Assembly: GCA_964370305.1 (NCBI GenBank)
Contig: CAYJIU010000012.1
Location: 1-36,346 of the forward strand
Direction of reading: 5' to 3'
Source of the DNA: CAYJAD01 sp964370305
Lineage (GTDB): Bacteria > Desulfobacterota > Desulfovibrionia > Desulfovibrionales > Desulfovibrionaceae
Length of the DNA stretch: 36,346 nt
Shown: positions 23,943 to 32,334 of the stretch, piece after piece
How the letters are laid out: every line of letters begins with the position of its first letter
How positions within the stretch are numbered: the stretch's first letter is position 1
Notes under the pieces: generated by a model
What the model saw: the letters and a program-made list of their open reading frames with translations, nothing else
Told to the model about the DNA's origin: nothing
Database searches by the model: none
Program-made: the position numbers and the translations under genes

Positions 23943-25425
23943 TAATTAACTCCCGTAAATTTTCTTGATCACTATATGGATACTTAACCCCTTCAATAAT
24001 TTGATAATTTTCATGGCCTTTACCGGCAATAAGTACAGCTGTATGGACAACATCACTGCCATATAAAATCTGCAAGGCTTTTTTTGTGGCTTCTTTGCGA
24101 TCTGGTTCCACTATAATTTCTAAGCCAGCGCGAGCTTGTAAACCGGGCAATACATCCGCTATAATATCCTGCGGATTTTCAAAACGTGGATTATCCGATG
24201 TGAGTACGGCAACGTCAGTATGTTCGGCCACAGCCTTGCCCATAAGGGGGCGTTTAGTCCTATCTCTATTGCCGCCGCAGCCGAAAACCGTAATAATTTT
24301 CTTAAATCCTGCGCCCCGCAAGGCTTGAAGCACATTCACGAGGGCATCAGGTGTATGGGCATAATCCACGAAAACATTTAAATTTTTCACATTCTGTACC
24401 CGCTCCAAACGCCCACATACGCCATAAAAATCTTCTAGATGCACAAGGCTTTCAACTTCAACACCTAGCCCCAAAGCTAAGGTTTGAACACCTAATAAAT
24501 TCAGAGCATTAAAAGTACCCACCAAGGGAGATTTTAATTCCCAAGCCTTATCGCGCCATTGCATTTGCAAATGCAAACCAGCCGGTGACATGGAAATAAT
24601 ACGCGCTTTGACATAATTTCCCGACGTATTTTCAAACTCTTGCAGGCCATAATCCAAAGCTTGTGGACATAGAGTAAGCAACTTCCTACCCCACGCATCG
24701 TCAGAGTTAATGGCAATGGCTTTGTCTTGTTTGGGCAATGTAGTAAAAAGCTTAGCTTTTGCTGCAAAATAACTGTCCATATCTTGGTGAAAATCCAAAT
24801 GATCTTGCGTAAGATTACTGAAAATCGCGCCAGAAAAATCAAGCCCACCCACCCTATCTTGCTCTAGGGCATGAGATGAAACTTCCATAATAATTATATC
24901 CACACCATCATTAAGCATGGCCGCGATTGTAGCGTGTATTGTTAAACTATCTGGAGTAGTTAGTGGTGCTTCTTGCTCATGACCTGGCCAGCGATAGCTA
25001 ACCGTTCCCATAACTCCAACCTTATGACCTAGTTGAGTAAATAAATGTTCTAGCAAATAGGCACTGGTGGTTTTGCCATTGGTTCCGGTTATGCCTATAA
25101 TGCGCACATTATTTAATTTGCAAGCGGCTGTAGTTGCATAATAGGCCTCAGCTAACTGCCATAAGGCCTTGCGCGGATTTTCATGATAAATTATGCTTAC
25201 GCCGTTTTTTACAGCTTCCTCAGAATGAAAATTTTTATCTGCGCAAACCACCATACCCGCACCTGCGGCTATGGCAGCTGGGATATATTTTGCCCCGTCC
25301 TCGTTGGCTCCGGGTATGGCTACAAAAATATCTCCAGTTTGCACTTCACGCGAATCTATCCTTATCTGATGATTTTTAGGTGATTTTAATTCGCGCAAAT
25401 ATTTAATTAATTCTAAAAATTCCAT
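23932..25425 (-). CDS. murE: UDP-MurNAc-dipeptide-meso-diaminopimelate ligase MurE
   Basis: This adds the third stem-peptide residue. With the ATG at 25425 (MEFLELIKYLREL) it has 497 residues; that ATG overlaps the ftsI stop as TAATG and has a GGAGA box 7-9 nt upstream. The frame opens at 25446 but the extra residues are inside ftsI and not conserved. ATP loop GTNGKTT lies near 114-120. The signature DNPR (about 411-414; TSDNPRFENP) marks the meso-DAP-specific enzymes of most Gram-negatives, as against the Lys type. Confidence 0.96.
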   Translation of the reverse strand: MEFLELIKYLRELKSPKNHQIRIDSREVQTGDIFVAIPGANEDGAKYIPAAIAAGAGMVVCADKNFHSEEAVKNGVSIIYHENPRKALWQLAEAYYATTAACKLNNVRIIGITGTNGKTTSAYLLEHLFTQLGHKVGVMGTVSYRWPGHEQEAPLTTPDSLTIHATIAAMLNDGVDIIIMEVSSHALEQDRVGGLDFSGAIFSNLTQDHLDFHQDMDSYFAAKAKLFTTLPKQDKAIAINSDDAWGRKLLTLCPQALDYGLQEFENTSGNYVKARIISMSPAGLHLQMQWRDKAWELKSPLVGTFNALNLLGVQTLALGLGVEVESLVHLEDFYGVCGRLERVQNVKNLNVFVDYAHTPDALVNVLQALRGAGFKKIITVFGCGGNRDRTKRPLMGKAVAEHTDVAVLTSDNPRFENPQDIIADVLPGLQARAGLEIIVEPDRKEATKKALQILYGSDVVHTAVLIAGKGHENYQIIEGVKYPYSDQENLRELISAS

Positions 25426-27563
25426 TATTGATTCTCCGAAAGCCAAAGTACATACTCGCCACCTTCTTGCTTAGGCCATGCACTGCCAGGCTCAGGTGCT
25501 TGACGCACTACACGTTGCCCTTCACCCTTAAGCACCGGCACAATACCCCCGCGGGCAAAAAGCTCCACAGCGGTACGCACTGTCTTACCCACCACATTGG
25601 GCACAACGGTTCCAGCCTTACTCATATGCCCGGGCAAAGTGCTATAAACCACGCGGCGCGGTTTTGTTTGAGTCATGGCACTAAAGATGGGTAGTGGAGC
25701 ACGAGAAATCTTGTAAATTCTTGCATCCTTACCAAGCTGCGCCCCGCGTTTAATCAATGGACTATCCGAAGCTTCTGCAAAAACCACATCAGGTAAATCA
25801 CCACCATAGGTCATGGCTAAGCGTGTAACTTGCTGGAAAACTGGTGCAGCTATAACTCCGCCAAAAGACACATTCTTTGGCTCATCCACCATAACCAAGG
25901 TTAAATATTTTGGTTTATCCGCAGGTGCAAAACCCACAAATGAAGCCATTCTACCAGTACCATAGGTGCCAGTTTTTTTATCAGCTTTTTGGGCTGTTCC
26001 TGTTTTGCCACCCACCTCAATACCAGTAATACGAGCTCTTTTACCGCTGCCGCCGTCTGCATGCACCACATCGCGCATCATGGCTAAAACTTGCTTTGCC
26101 ACATCTTCACTATATATGCGCTGGGGTTTGGTAGTGGGCATGACTTCATCATCCATCACCAAACGCAAAGGTTTATACACGCCACCATTGAGTAAGGTTA
26201 AATAAGCTTGAGTCATTTGTAATGCTGTTGTGGAAATGCCTTGTCCGAAGGAAGTACTTAATAAATCAACACCTTTCCATCCTTTGGGCTTGCGTAAAAT
26301 ACCCTTACTCTCCGATACAGGAACCACAGTACGTTCACCAAAGCCTAAATTTGATAAATACTTATGATATGTCGTCGCGCCTAGCATTTGACCAATTTTT
26401 GCCATGCCAATATTACTGGAATAACGAATGATTTCATCAACAGTTAACTCACCCTTGGGCGATGTATCACGAATGGTAATGCCCATAACATTCCACTTTC
26501 CAAGTTCACAATCAAACACACTTTCCTTGGCCACCACCTTTTCTTGTATGGCCGCTGCCACTAGGAATGGCTTTATGGTTGAACCTGGCTCAAGAGAGTC
26601 AAAAGCAAGACGATTCCTATATTGGCTGGGAGCATATGAACCAAAAGCATTGGGATTAAAAAATGGATATTGGGCCCAAGCTAAAATATTGCCAGTTTCG
26701 GTATCAACCACCAAGACCCCACCCCAGCTGGCATTATATTTGTCAACGGTTTTGGATATGGCTTCCTCAGCAAAAAATTGTATTTGCGTATCTAAGGTTA
26801 AATGCAAATCCTTACCTGTGGGCTCTGCTTGGCCTTCGGAATGTAAGAAAAACCTACGCCCCATGGCATCACGCTGCACCAGCTGCCTTGTGGCAACACT
26901 GGCAAGGCGTTTATCAAAAGAACGCTCAAGCCCTTCAAGGCCTTGATCATCTACACCCACAAAACCAAGCAATTGCCCTGCCATATGCTTAAATGGGTAT
27001 ACACGCTCATATTCCTTGGAAAGTCCAACCCCTTCTAACTTGGCATTACGAATAGCTTCTGCCGTTTGATCATCTACCTTGCGCGCAATCCAAGTAAACT
27101 TGCGAGATTCATTAGAAAGTTGGCTATATATTTTTTCCACCGGTTGGTCTAGAATGGTGGCAAGCTTAGTAGATGTTCCAACAATATCTTGTACTTCAAA
27201 AGGCCTTGCATATACAGAGCGGCACTCCACAGAACGCGCAAGAACTTGGCCATTCCTGTCTAAAATCATCCCTCGCTTACCCGTCACTAACACGGAAGCA
27301 ATATGCTGACTTTTGGCTTGATCTGCTAAGTGCGCACCTTCGATAATTTGCCAATACCAAGCCCGCCCCCATAATGCTATCCAAAACAAAACAAAGCCAG
27401 CAGCCATAAATTGAATACGAAAAATGCCCCAGTTAACCTTAGCAAGCTTAGAGTGCAATTTATTTGCTTGCTTTGTATTTTGCAGGCCAATTCTCGCTTT
27501 ATCTTGGGTAGCAACCTTGGATTTATCGCGTTTATTGCGCGCTTTTCTTTTGAAAAATGCCAT
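25425..27563 (-). CDS. ftsI: Septal penicillin-binding protein FtsI (class B) with C-terminal PASTA domain
   Basis: A D,D-transpeptidase crosslinking septal peptidoglycan, 712 residues. It has a very basic cytosolic tail (1-45), one membrane span at about 48-70, a dimer/pedestal domain (about 85-240), and a transpeptidase domain with S328-T-I-K331, S382-S-N384 and K520-T-G522. A single PASTA-like domain follows at about 652-712 (VVPNVVGKTVRTAVELFARGG). PASTA on the septal PBP is common in Gram-positives and is also recalled for Desulfovibrio, but is absent from E. coli FtsI. It sits 35 nt after the ftsL-like gene. Confidence 0.95.
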   Translation of the reverse strand: MAFFKRKARNKRDKSKVATQDKARIGLQNTKQANKLHSKLAKVNWGIFRIQFMAAGFVLFWIALWGRAWYWQIIEGAHLADQAKSQHIASVLVTGKRGMILDRNGQVLARSVECRSVYARPFEVQDIVGTSTKLATILDQPVEKIYSQLSNESRKFTWIARKVDDQTAEAIRNAKLEGVGLSKEYERVYPFKHMAGQLLGFVGVDDQGLEGLERSFDKRLASVATRQLVQRDAMGRRFFLHSEGQAEPTGKDLHLTLDTQIQFFAEEAISKTVDKYNASWGGVLVVDTETGNILAWAQYPFFNPNAFGSYAPSQYRNRLAFDSLEPGSTIKPFLVAAAIQEKVVAKESVFDCELGKWNVMGITIRDTSPKGELTVDEIIRYSSNIGMAKIGQMLGATTYHKYLSNLGFGERTVVPVSESKGILRKPKGWKGVDLLSTSFGQGISTTALQMTQAYLTLLNGGVYKPLRLVMDDEVMPTTKPQRIYSEDVAKQVLAMMRDVVHADGGSGKRARITGIEVGGKTGTAQKADKKTGTYGTGRMASFVGFAPADKPKYLTLVMVDEPKNVSFGGVIAAPVFQQVTRLAMTYGGDLPDVVFAEASDSPLIKRGAQLGKDARIYKISRAPLPIFSAMTQTKPRRVVYSTLPGHMSKAGTVVPNVVGKTVRTAVELFARGGIVPVLKGEGQRVVRQAPEPGSAWPKQEGGEYVLWLSENQ

Positions 27564-27598
27564 GACTTTGCTCCGATTTATTACTAATCCCTGAAAAA

Positions 27599-27886
27599 TT
27601 ATTCGGGTATATCACCACGCCAACGCACTTGCCCAACTTTTGGTTGATGCAAGCCAAGCTCTTCTGCCTTGCGGCCCAATTCATGAGGAGAAAGCAAGTA
27701 TTCTCGCTCCACCTCAAGCTTGGCTTTGTGTCCATGTTTTTCTCTAATATCTATTTGTAATGTATTAATAAAATAACTAGTATCCATGCGTTCAATATTT
27801 ACCCACACCAACACAAGGCTCATAAACATGGCAGACAATGTGCCCAGCACTAAGAGTAAAATCCAACCACTACTGCCACGTTGCAT
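27599..27886 (-). CDS. ftsL: Small bitopic divisome protein, FtsL-like
   Basis: A 95-residue protein with one membrane span (about 7-29), then a charged helix (about 33-70) of coiled-coil character and a short tail. FtsL family sequences are too diverged for motif proof. The call rests on size, topology and position between rsmH and ftsI, the standard ftsL place. Its ATG overlaps the rsmH stop as TAATG. Confidence 0.75.
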   Translation of the reverse strand: MQRGSSGWILLLVLGTLSAMFMSLVLVWVNIERMDTSYFINTLQIDIREKHGHKAKLEVEREYLLSPHELGRKAEELGLHQPKVGQVRWRGDIPE

Positions 27887-28878
27887 TAAGCCACAACCTC
27901 ATAAATTTTTTCCACAGCGCGTAATTTTGCACTGCTGGCTCTAGGGTTTTGCTTTAATTCTTCAGCATCGGCCACCAAGGGTTTTTTGTATAAAATTTTC
28001 ACCTCTGGCTCATGCCCACATACGCAGCGCATCACATGCCTTGGGCAGCGGCACCCTTCGGCCCAGTGCCGCATAGCTTGCTTAACCATGCGATCTTCAA
28101 GGGAATGAAAGCATATAACCACCAAGCGTCCGCCCACTTTCAACCTTTTTAATATTGAATCCAAAAAACGCGCAAGCTCACCAAGTTCATCATTAACCAC
28201 CATGCGTAAAGCTTGAAAAGTTCTTGTGGCGGGGTGATTTCTGGCCTTAGCCCTCCAAGCTGGTGGGTATGCATTAAAAACAATGCCGGCAAGCTCAGCT
28301 GTACTATCAATGCTCTTTTTTTGCCTTGCATCCACAATGGCTCTGGCAATGCGCCCGGCTTGCGGGTCTTCGCCAAATTTTTGAATAATATCCTTAAGGA
28401 CTTCAAAACGGTCGCGATTGACAATATCCCACGCTGAGCGCGAACTGCCATCCATTTGCGTATCCATACGCATATCTAGCGGCCCATCACTATTAAAGCT
28501 AAAACCACGCTCAGCCACATCAAGATGCAATGATGACACGCCAATATCTATAAGCGCGCCATCCAAATATTCCCAGCCTAACTCTTGTAGGGCTTGGTCA
28601 AATTTACTGTAATGGGTGTGAAAGAAGTGCAGATGAGAACCACTTGGCAAATTGTTTGTAAGCCTAGCTTTAGCAAGCTCCAAAGCATCGCCATCGCGGT
28701 CTAAAGCGCATAGTTCAATATTTGCAGCAGTATTGATAATAGCCTCAGCATGACCGCCAAGGCCTAAAGTTCCATCAAGATACCGCCCATTTGCCTTAGG
28801 AGAAAGTGCCACTAATACTTGCTTAAGCAGTACGGGAATATGCACGGCATCCATATGTGCATGTTGTGTTCCCATCAT
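27886..28878 (-). CDS. rsmH: 16S rRNA (cytosine1402-N4)-methyltransferase RsmH (MraW)
   Basis: This methylates the N4 of C1402 in the 16S decoding region with SAM. It is 330 residues long. The family opening HIPVLLKQVL and the SAM motif YLDGTLGLGGHAEAI (33-47) are clear, as are LIDIGVSSLHLD, the RGFSFNSDGPLDMRM block and VICFHSLEDRMVK. Several in-frame ATGs occur at the start (codons 1, 2 and 9); a GAGGGTG box supports the first pair. It is 14 nt after mraZ. Confidence 0.97.
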   Translation of the reverse strand: MMGTQHAHMDAVHIPVLLKQVLVALSPKANGRYLDGTLGLGGHAEAIINTAANIELCALDRDGDALELAKARLTNNLPSGSHLHFFHTHYSKFDQALQELGWEYLDGALIDIGVSSLHLDVAERGFSFNSDGPLDMRMDTQMDGSSRSAWDIVNRDRFEVLKDIIQKFGEDPQAGRIARAIVDARQKKSIDSTAELAGIVFNAYPPAWRAKARNHPATRTFQALRMVVNDELGELARFLDSILKRLKVGGRLVVICFHSLEDRMVKQAMRHWAEGCRCPRHVMRCVCGHEPEVKILYKKPLVADAEELKQNPRASSAKLRAVEKIYEVVA

Positions 28879-28892
28879 AGAAGCACCCTCAG

Positions 28893-29336
28893 TTATAATG
28901 AAAGATCAACATTATTTGTAGCCAGCTCTTCTGAAACATCCCCAGGAGTTAAAGCTTCAAAACGTAATTGATCCCAAATTTCAAACTTATTATCCATGCC
29001 CACAAGCACAATATCTTTTACAAGACCTGCTTCGCGCATGAGCGGCAAAGGTATACGCACACGACCATGCCCATCTGGAGTAAGCTCCTCGGCAAGACCG
29101 CGCACCTTACTCATGAGATGTCTCATGGTCACGGTTGGATTTTTAATTTTTGCAAATTGCTCTCTGGTGTGCTGCCATGCATCGGGAGAATAAGCCACTA
29201 AACGTCCATAAAAGCCCGTGAGTACAAAGCTTCCAGTGGTAGATATGGCTGCCAAAGCATCCCTATAATCTACCGGAAGCATCACGCGCCCCTTGGCATC
29301 TACGCTTCTATAATGACTTCTCTCAAATTCGGACAT
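28893..29336 (-). CDS. mraZ: MraZ, transcriptional regulator of the dcw cluster
   Basis: A 147-residue protein with two AbrB/SpoVT-like swapped-hairpin repeats, each marked by a DAKGR or DGHGR core (SVDAKGRVMLPVDYR and LTPDGHGRVRIPLPL). MraZ forms rings and binds repeats upstream of its own gene; in E. coli it represses the cluster. The ATG at 29336 (MSEFERSHYRS) is chosen, with AGGTGG 5 nt upstream; an in-frame GTG at 29345 lies within the last operator repeat and is less likely. It is the first gene of the cluster, divergent from pyk. Confidence 0.93.
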   Translation of the reverse strand: MSEFERSHYRSVDAKGRVMLPVDYRDALAAISTTGSFVLTGFYGRLVAYSPDAWQHTREQFAKIKNPTVTMRHLMSKVRGLAEELTPDGHGRVRIPLPLMREAGLVKDIVLVGMDNKFEIWDQLRFEALTPGDVSEELATNNVDLSL

Positions 29337-29340
29337 TCTT

Positions 29341-29375
29341 ACCACCTTTTACCACTGTGTACCACTTTTTACCAC
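29341..29375 (-). promoter_or_regulatory. Four MraZ-binding boxes (GTGGT repeats at 10-bp spacing)
   Basis: On the minus strand GTGGT occurs at 29371-29375, 29361-29365, 29351-29355 and 29341-29345, each separated by exactly 5 bases, matching the direct-repeat operator described for MraZ (GTGGN or TGGGN spaced by 5 nt). The last box forms part of the mraZ ribosome-binding site, so MraZ binding could block both transcription start and the initiation region. Confidence 0.88.
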
Positions 29376-29856
29376 TTATGAACTAGAACAAGGGGTATGT
29401 CAACAACTAATAGTCAAAAAAATAAATAGTGGCGTTAAAAAGAAGATAAACAGGTAAAATAACAATTTTTTAATTTGAAATCATCCTAATAAAATCGTCA
29501 TATAGTATGTAAGAGATATTTTTCAAGTCATTATCCAAAATCAATACAAATAAAACAATATGTTACAAATATTTATTCATATATTTATAAAATTGCCTTG
29601 CAGGGCTATTCAAACAAGAATTTTTTTTGTATAATACTTTTGTTGTTCGTTTTAATAAAATTTTTCACAATAAAGCTATTGCAATGGAGCTTAGTTTGCA
29701 ATAATAGAACATTCACGGCGCATTCAATTTGATTGCCTGCATTGCCTTCCAGTACCGTGCAAGGGAATACACCTTCATGAAGTGCTAAGAGATTAAAATT
29801 ACAAAAAATTTTACACTTGAATATGCTTTGCTAACCTCAATAAACCGGGAAGTATT
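29346..29856. other. Divergent mraZ-pyk intergenic region
   Basis: The left end holds the MraZ boxes and dcw promoter. From 29404 to about 29650 the sequence is very AT-rich; on the plus strand a perfect TATAAT at 29630-29635 is a likely -10 for pyk, but no good -35 precedes it. The remaining 220 bases before pyk contain an imperfect stem around CTATTGCAA/TTGCAATAATAG (29679-29706) and the pyk ribosome-binding site. No gene and no recognisable riboswitch were seen. Confidence 0.6.
29375..29403 (-). promoter_or_regulatory. Sigma70-type promoter of the dcw cluster
   Basis: TTGACA (29398-29403, minus strand) is followed after 17 bp by CATAAG (29375-29380), a four-of-six match to TATAAT. The expected start point falls inside the GTGGT array, the right place for MraZ autoregulation. 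Confidence 0.7.
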
Positions 29857-31275
29857 ATGAAAACCAAAATCATTGCTACCATTGGCCCAGCCTCCAACAC
29901 CAAGGAAAAAATGACATCCCTAGTCATGGCTGGAGTTAGGATTTTTCGCCTCAACTTCTCCCATGGTGATGCATCCATGTTTGTGGATATTATCCGCAAT
30001 ATTCGCGAGATTGAACAAGAGCTCAACACTCCGCTTACCATCATGCAAGACCTTTCCGGGCCCAAAATACGTCTTGGCAATTTGAAGGACGATAAAAAAA
30101 TTAGTGTAGACAAAGGCATGCAGCTTTTACTTGGCCCAAAAAGCAAAGAAAATGACGAAATGCCCTATCTACCTTTTGACCATGAAGTCATTCTAGAAAG
30201 CCTAGTGCCGGACGATCGTTTGGTCTTAGCTGACGGTGGCTTACAATTTAATGTGGTTAAAAAACGTGATGATGGCCTTGTGCTGCTTGAGGCTCACAAC
30301 TCTGGCATTATTACTTCACGCAAAGGCCTTGCGCTACCTGGCAAAGCCACTAAGGTTGCTGCCTTAACTGAAAAAGACCGCAAAGACCTTGCCCAAGGGC
30401 TTATATTAGGCATTGACGCCGTTGCCCTATCCTACGTGCAAACACCAGAAGACGTCATCGATGCTAAAAATATCCTCATGGCTGCTGGCAAGAGCATACC
30501 AGTCATTGTGAAGCTTGAACGCCAAGGCGCTGTTGATAGATTGGAAGAAATTTTGCGCGAAGCTGATATTATCATGGTTGCTCGCGGAGACCTTGGCGTA
30601 GAGTGCCCCCTACCCATGCTCCCCGGCATACAAAAACGTATTATTAAAGCTTGCAATCGTGCCTCAAAGCCTGTTATTGTAGCCACACAAATGTTACTTT
30701 CAATGGTTTCAAGCCCAGTGCCTACTCGTGCAGAAACCACTGACGTTGCTAATGCTGTGCTTGATGGGGCAGATTGTGTTATGCTTTCTGAAGAAACTGC
30801 CATGGGTAGCTTCCCCGTGGATACTGTGGCGTATATGCGTGAAATTACAAAACAAGCTGAAAAAATCTTAATGGAGCGGCATGAGCTGAAAGAACCTGAA
30901 GCTCATAAGGGGATTAACGAATTTTTAGCCTATTCTTCCTGCCTTTTGGCCGAGAAATCCCAAGCCGTAGCCATTGTATCGCATAGCTTAAGTGGAGCGT
31001 CAGCAAGGCAAATATCTGCTTGTCGTCCACCGCAGCAAGTGTATGGCCTAACCACTGAACGCGAGGCGTTAAAATCTCTTAACTTTTCGTGGGGTGTAAC
31101 ACCAGTTTTTGTTGATGACCAAGTAGAACCACAAAATCATACTGAGCGCGCAGAAAGTTTCATCCAAAAAAACCCTGTTTTTAATATTGATGAGCGTATC
31201 ATCATAACCGCAGGCCAACCCCAAAAAGGTGGGCGTTCGCGTGGTACAAACCTTGTAAAAGTGTACTGGAAGTAA
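29857..31275 (+). CDS. pyk: Pyruvate kinase
   Basis: This converts phosphoenolpyruvate and ADP to pyruvate and ATP. It is 472 residues long. The start MKTKIIATIGPAS, RLNFSHG (31-37), DLSGPKIRLG, the active-site stretch VARGDLGVECPLP, ATQMLLSM, PTRAETTDVANAVLDGAD and MLSEETAMG are all typical. The C-terminal allosteric domain is present and ends GTNLVKVYWK. GGAAG lies 6 nt before the ATG. It is the first gene of a plus-strand operon, with the HD-GYP gene only 2 nt downstream. Confidence 0.97.
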   Translation: MKTKIIATIGPASNTKEKMTSLVMAGVRIFRLNFSHGDASMFVDIIRNIREIEQELNTPLTIMQDLSGPKIRLGNLKDDKKISVDKGMQLLLGPKSKENDEMPYLPFDHEVILESLVPDDRLVLADGGLQFNVVKKRDDGLVLLEAHNSGIITSRKGLALPGKATKVAALTEKDRKDLAQGLILGIDAVALSYVQTPEDVIDAKNILMAAGKSIPVIVKLERQGAVDRLEEILREADIIMVARGDLGVECPLPMLPGIQKRIIKACNRASKPVIVATQMLLSMVSSPVPTRAETTDVANAVLDGADCVMLSEETAMGSFPVDTVAYMREITKQAEKILMERHELKEPEAHKGINEFLAYSSCLLAEKSQAVAIVSHSLSGASARQISACRPPQQVYGLTTEREALKSLNFSWGVTPVFVDDQVEPQNHTERAESFIQKNPVFNIDERIIITAGQPQKGGRSRGTNLVKVYWK

Positions 31276-31277
31276 GC

Positions 31278-32315
31278 ATGGCTGCAAAACGTGTTAAGGA
31301 TGTTCCGGGTAATATTAATGAACAATATTACCAAATTAGCTGTGAAATATTAGGTTCATTTCCTAAGTATCGCATCCCGCTTGATCTTTACTTTTTTAAA
31401 GAAGATATCTTAGTGCTTGTGCCCTATAGCCGCAAATCTCAACGCTTGACCAATGAGCAAGTTGAGGAAATAAAACTATATTGCGCAGCTGGCTTGCTTT
31501 TTGTTTCACGCTCAGACCACTCCGTTTATTCAGAGCACATGGTTAAACAGCTTGACCTTGTACTACAAGATGCAAATTTAAAAGATGCAGAAGTTACAGA
31601 TATTTGCATACGCGCTATGGTCTTGCACTATGACGAGTTTAGCCAAAGCCCAATTAAAACTTTATTTGACCCCCTATACAAAGCATTAATGGTTGTTACT
31701 GAGTGGATATGGCAAGATAGGCATAGATTAAAGTACTTTATGCGGCGTCTTTTCAAGCCATATAAGCAATCACACCACGCAGTGAACACCATGATTGTGG
31801 GCCTATGGCTTTGGCTTGAAACCACATCTAAGGATAATACCACCAGACGTAATTTTGACCGCATTGCTCTAGCCTTACTGTTACATGACATTGGCATGTC
31901 TAAGATTCCAAGTTTCATTTATGGTAAATCTGGCAGGGTATCAAGAGATGAGCGCGACAAAATCGTTATGCATCCTTTTCTTGGGTTTAAAGTCATGCAA
32001 AAGCTTGATTTGGCCTTTGATGAGCTTAGCAGATGTATTTTAGAACATCATGAAAGGCTTGATGGTTCAGGCTATCCGCAAAAAGCCAAGGGCGAAGCAG
32101 GTATCAGTACCCTAGGCCGCCTTTGTGCTGTGGCCGATGCCTTTTGTGCTATGATAGGTGATCGTCCCTACCAAAATGCCAGAGGGCTTGAAGATGCAGC
32201 CAAGGAACTTATGGAAGCATCCAAACAGTTTGACAAAAAATATACTGCTAAAATAGTTATGGCCGTTATATCTAATGAAATATCTACTGCCAAGGATGAT
32301 CGAGTCTTAACCTAA
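31278..32315 (+). CDS. HD-GYP domain protein, probable c-di-GMP phosphodiesterase
   Basis: 345 residues. The C-terminal half is an HD-GYP domain: H166/H167 region, the HD pair H203-D204 in LLHDIGMSKIP, H232 (MHPF), HHERLDGSGYP (257-267) and VADAFCAMIGDRPY. Such enzymes hydrolyse c-di-GMP with a metal centre. The Lys that commonly follows HDxG is Met here, so activity should not be assumed. The N-terminal 140 residues look like a small regulatory domain without membrane spans; it may relate to the DUF3391 class but this was not confirmed. It is 2 nt after pyk and 19 nt before fhs, so it is probably co-transcribed with both. Confidence 0.88.
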   Translation: MAAKRVKDVPGNINEQYYQISCEILGSFPKYRIPLDLYFFKEDILVLVPYSRKSQRLTNEQVEEIKLYCAAGLLFVSRSDHSVYSEHMVKQLDLVLQDANLKDAEVTDICIRAMVLHYDEFSQSPIKTLFDPLYKALMVVTEWIWQDRHRLKYFMRRLFKPYKQSHHAVNTMIVGLWLWLETTSKDNTTRRNFDRIALALLLHDIGMSKIPSFIYGKSGRVSRDERDKIVMHPFLGFKVMQKLDLAFDELSRCILEHHERLDGSGYPQKAKGEAGISTLGRLCAVADAFCAMIGDRPYQNARGLEDAAKELMEASKQFDKKYTAKIVMAVISNEISTAKDDRVLT

Positions 32316-32334
32316 CTTTTACCAAGGGAGTATT

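Noticed and set aside
29636..29856. Riboswitch in the pyk leader
   Set aside because: Only one weak stem was found and no conserved riboswitch core was recognised.
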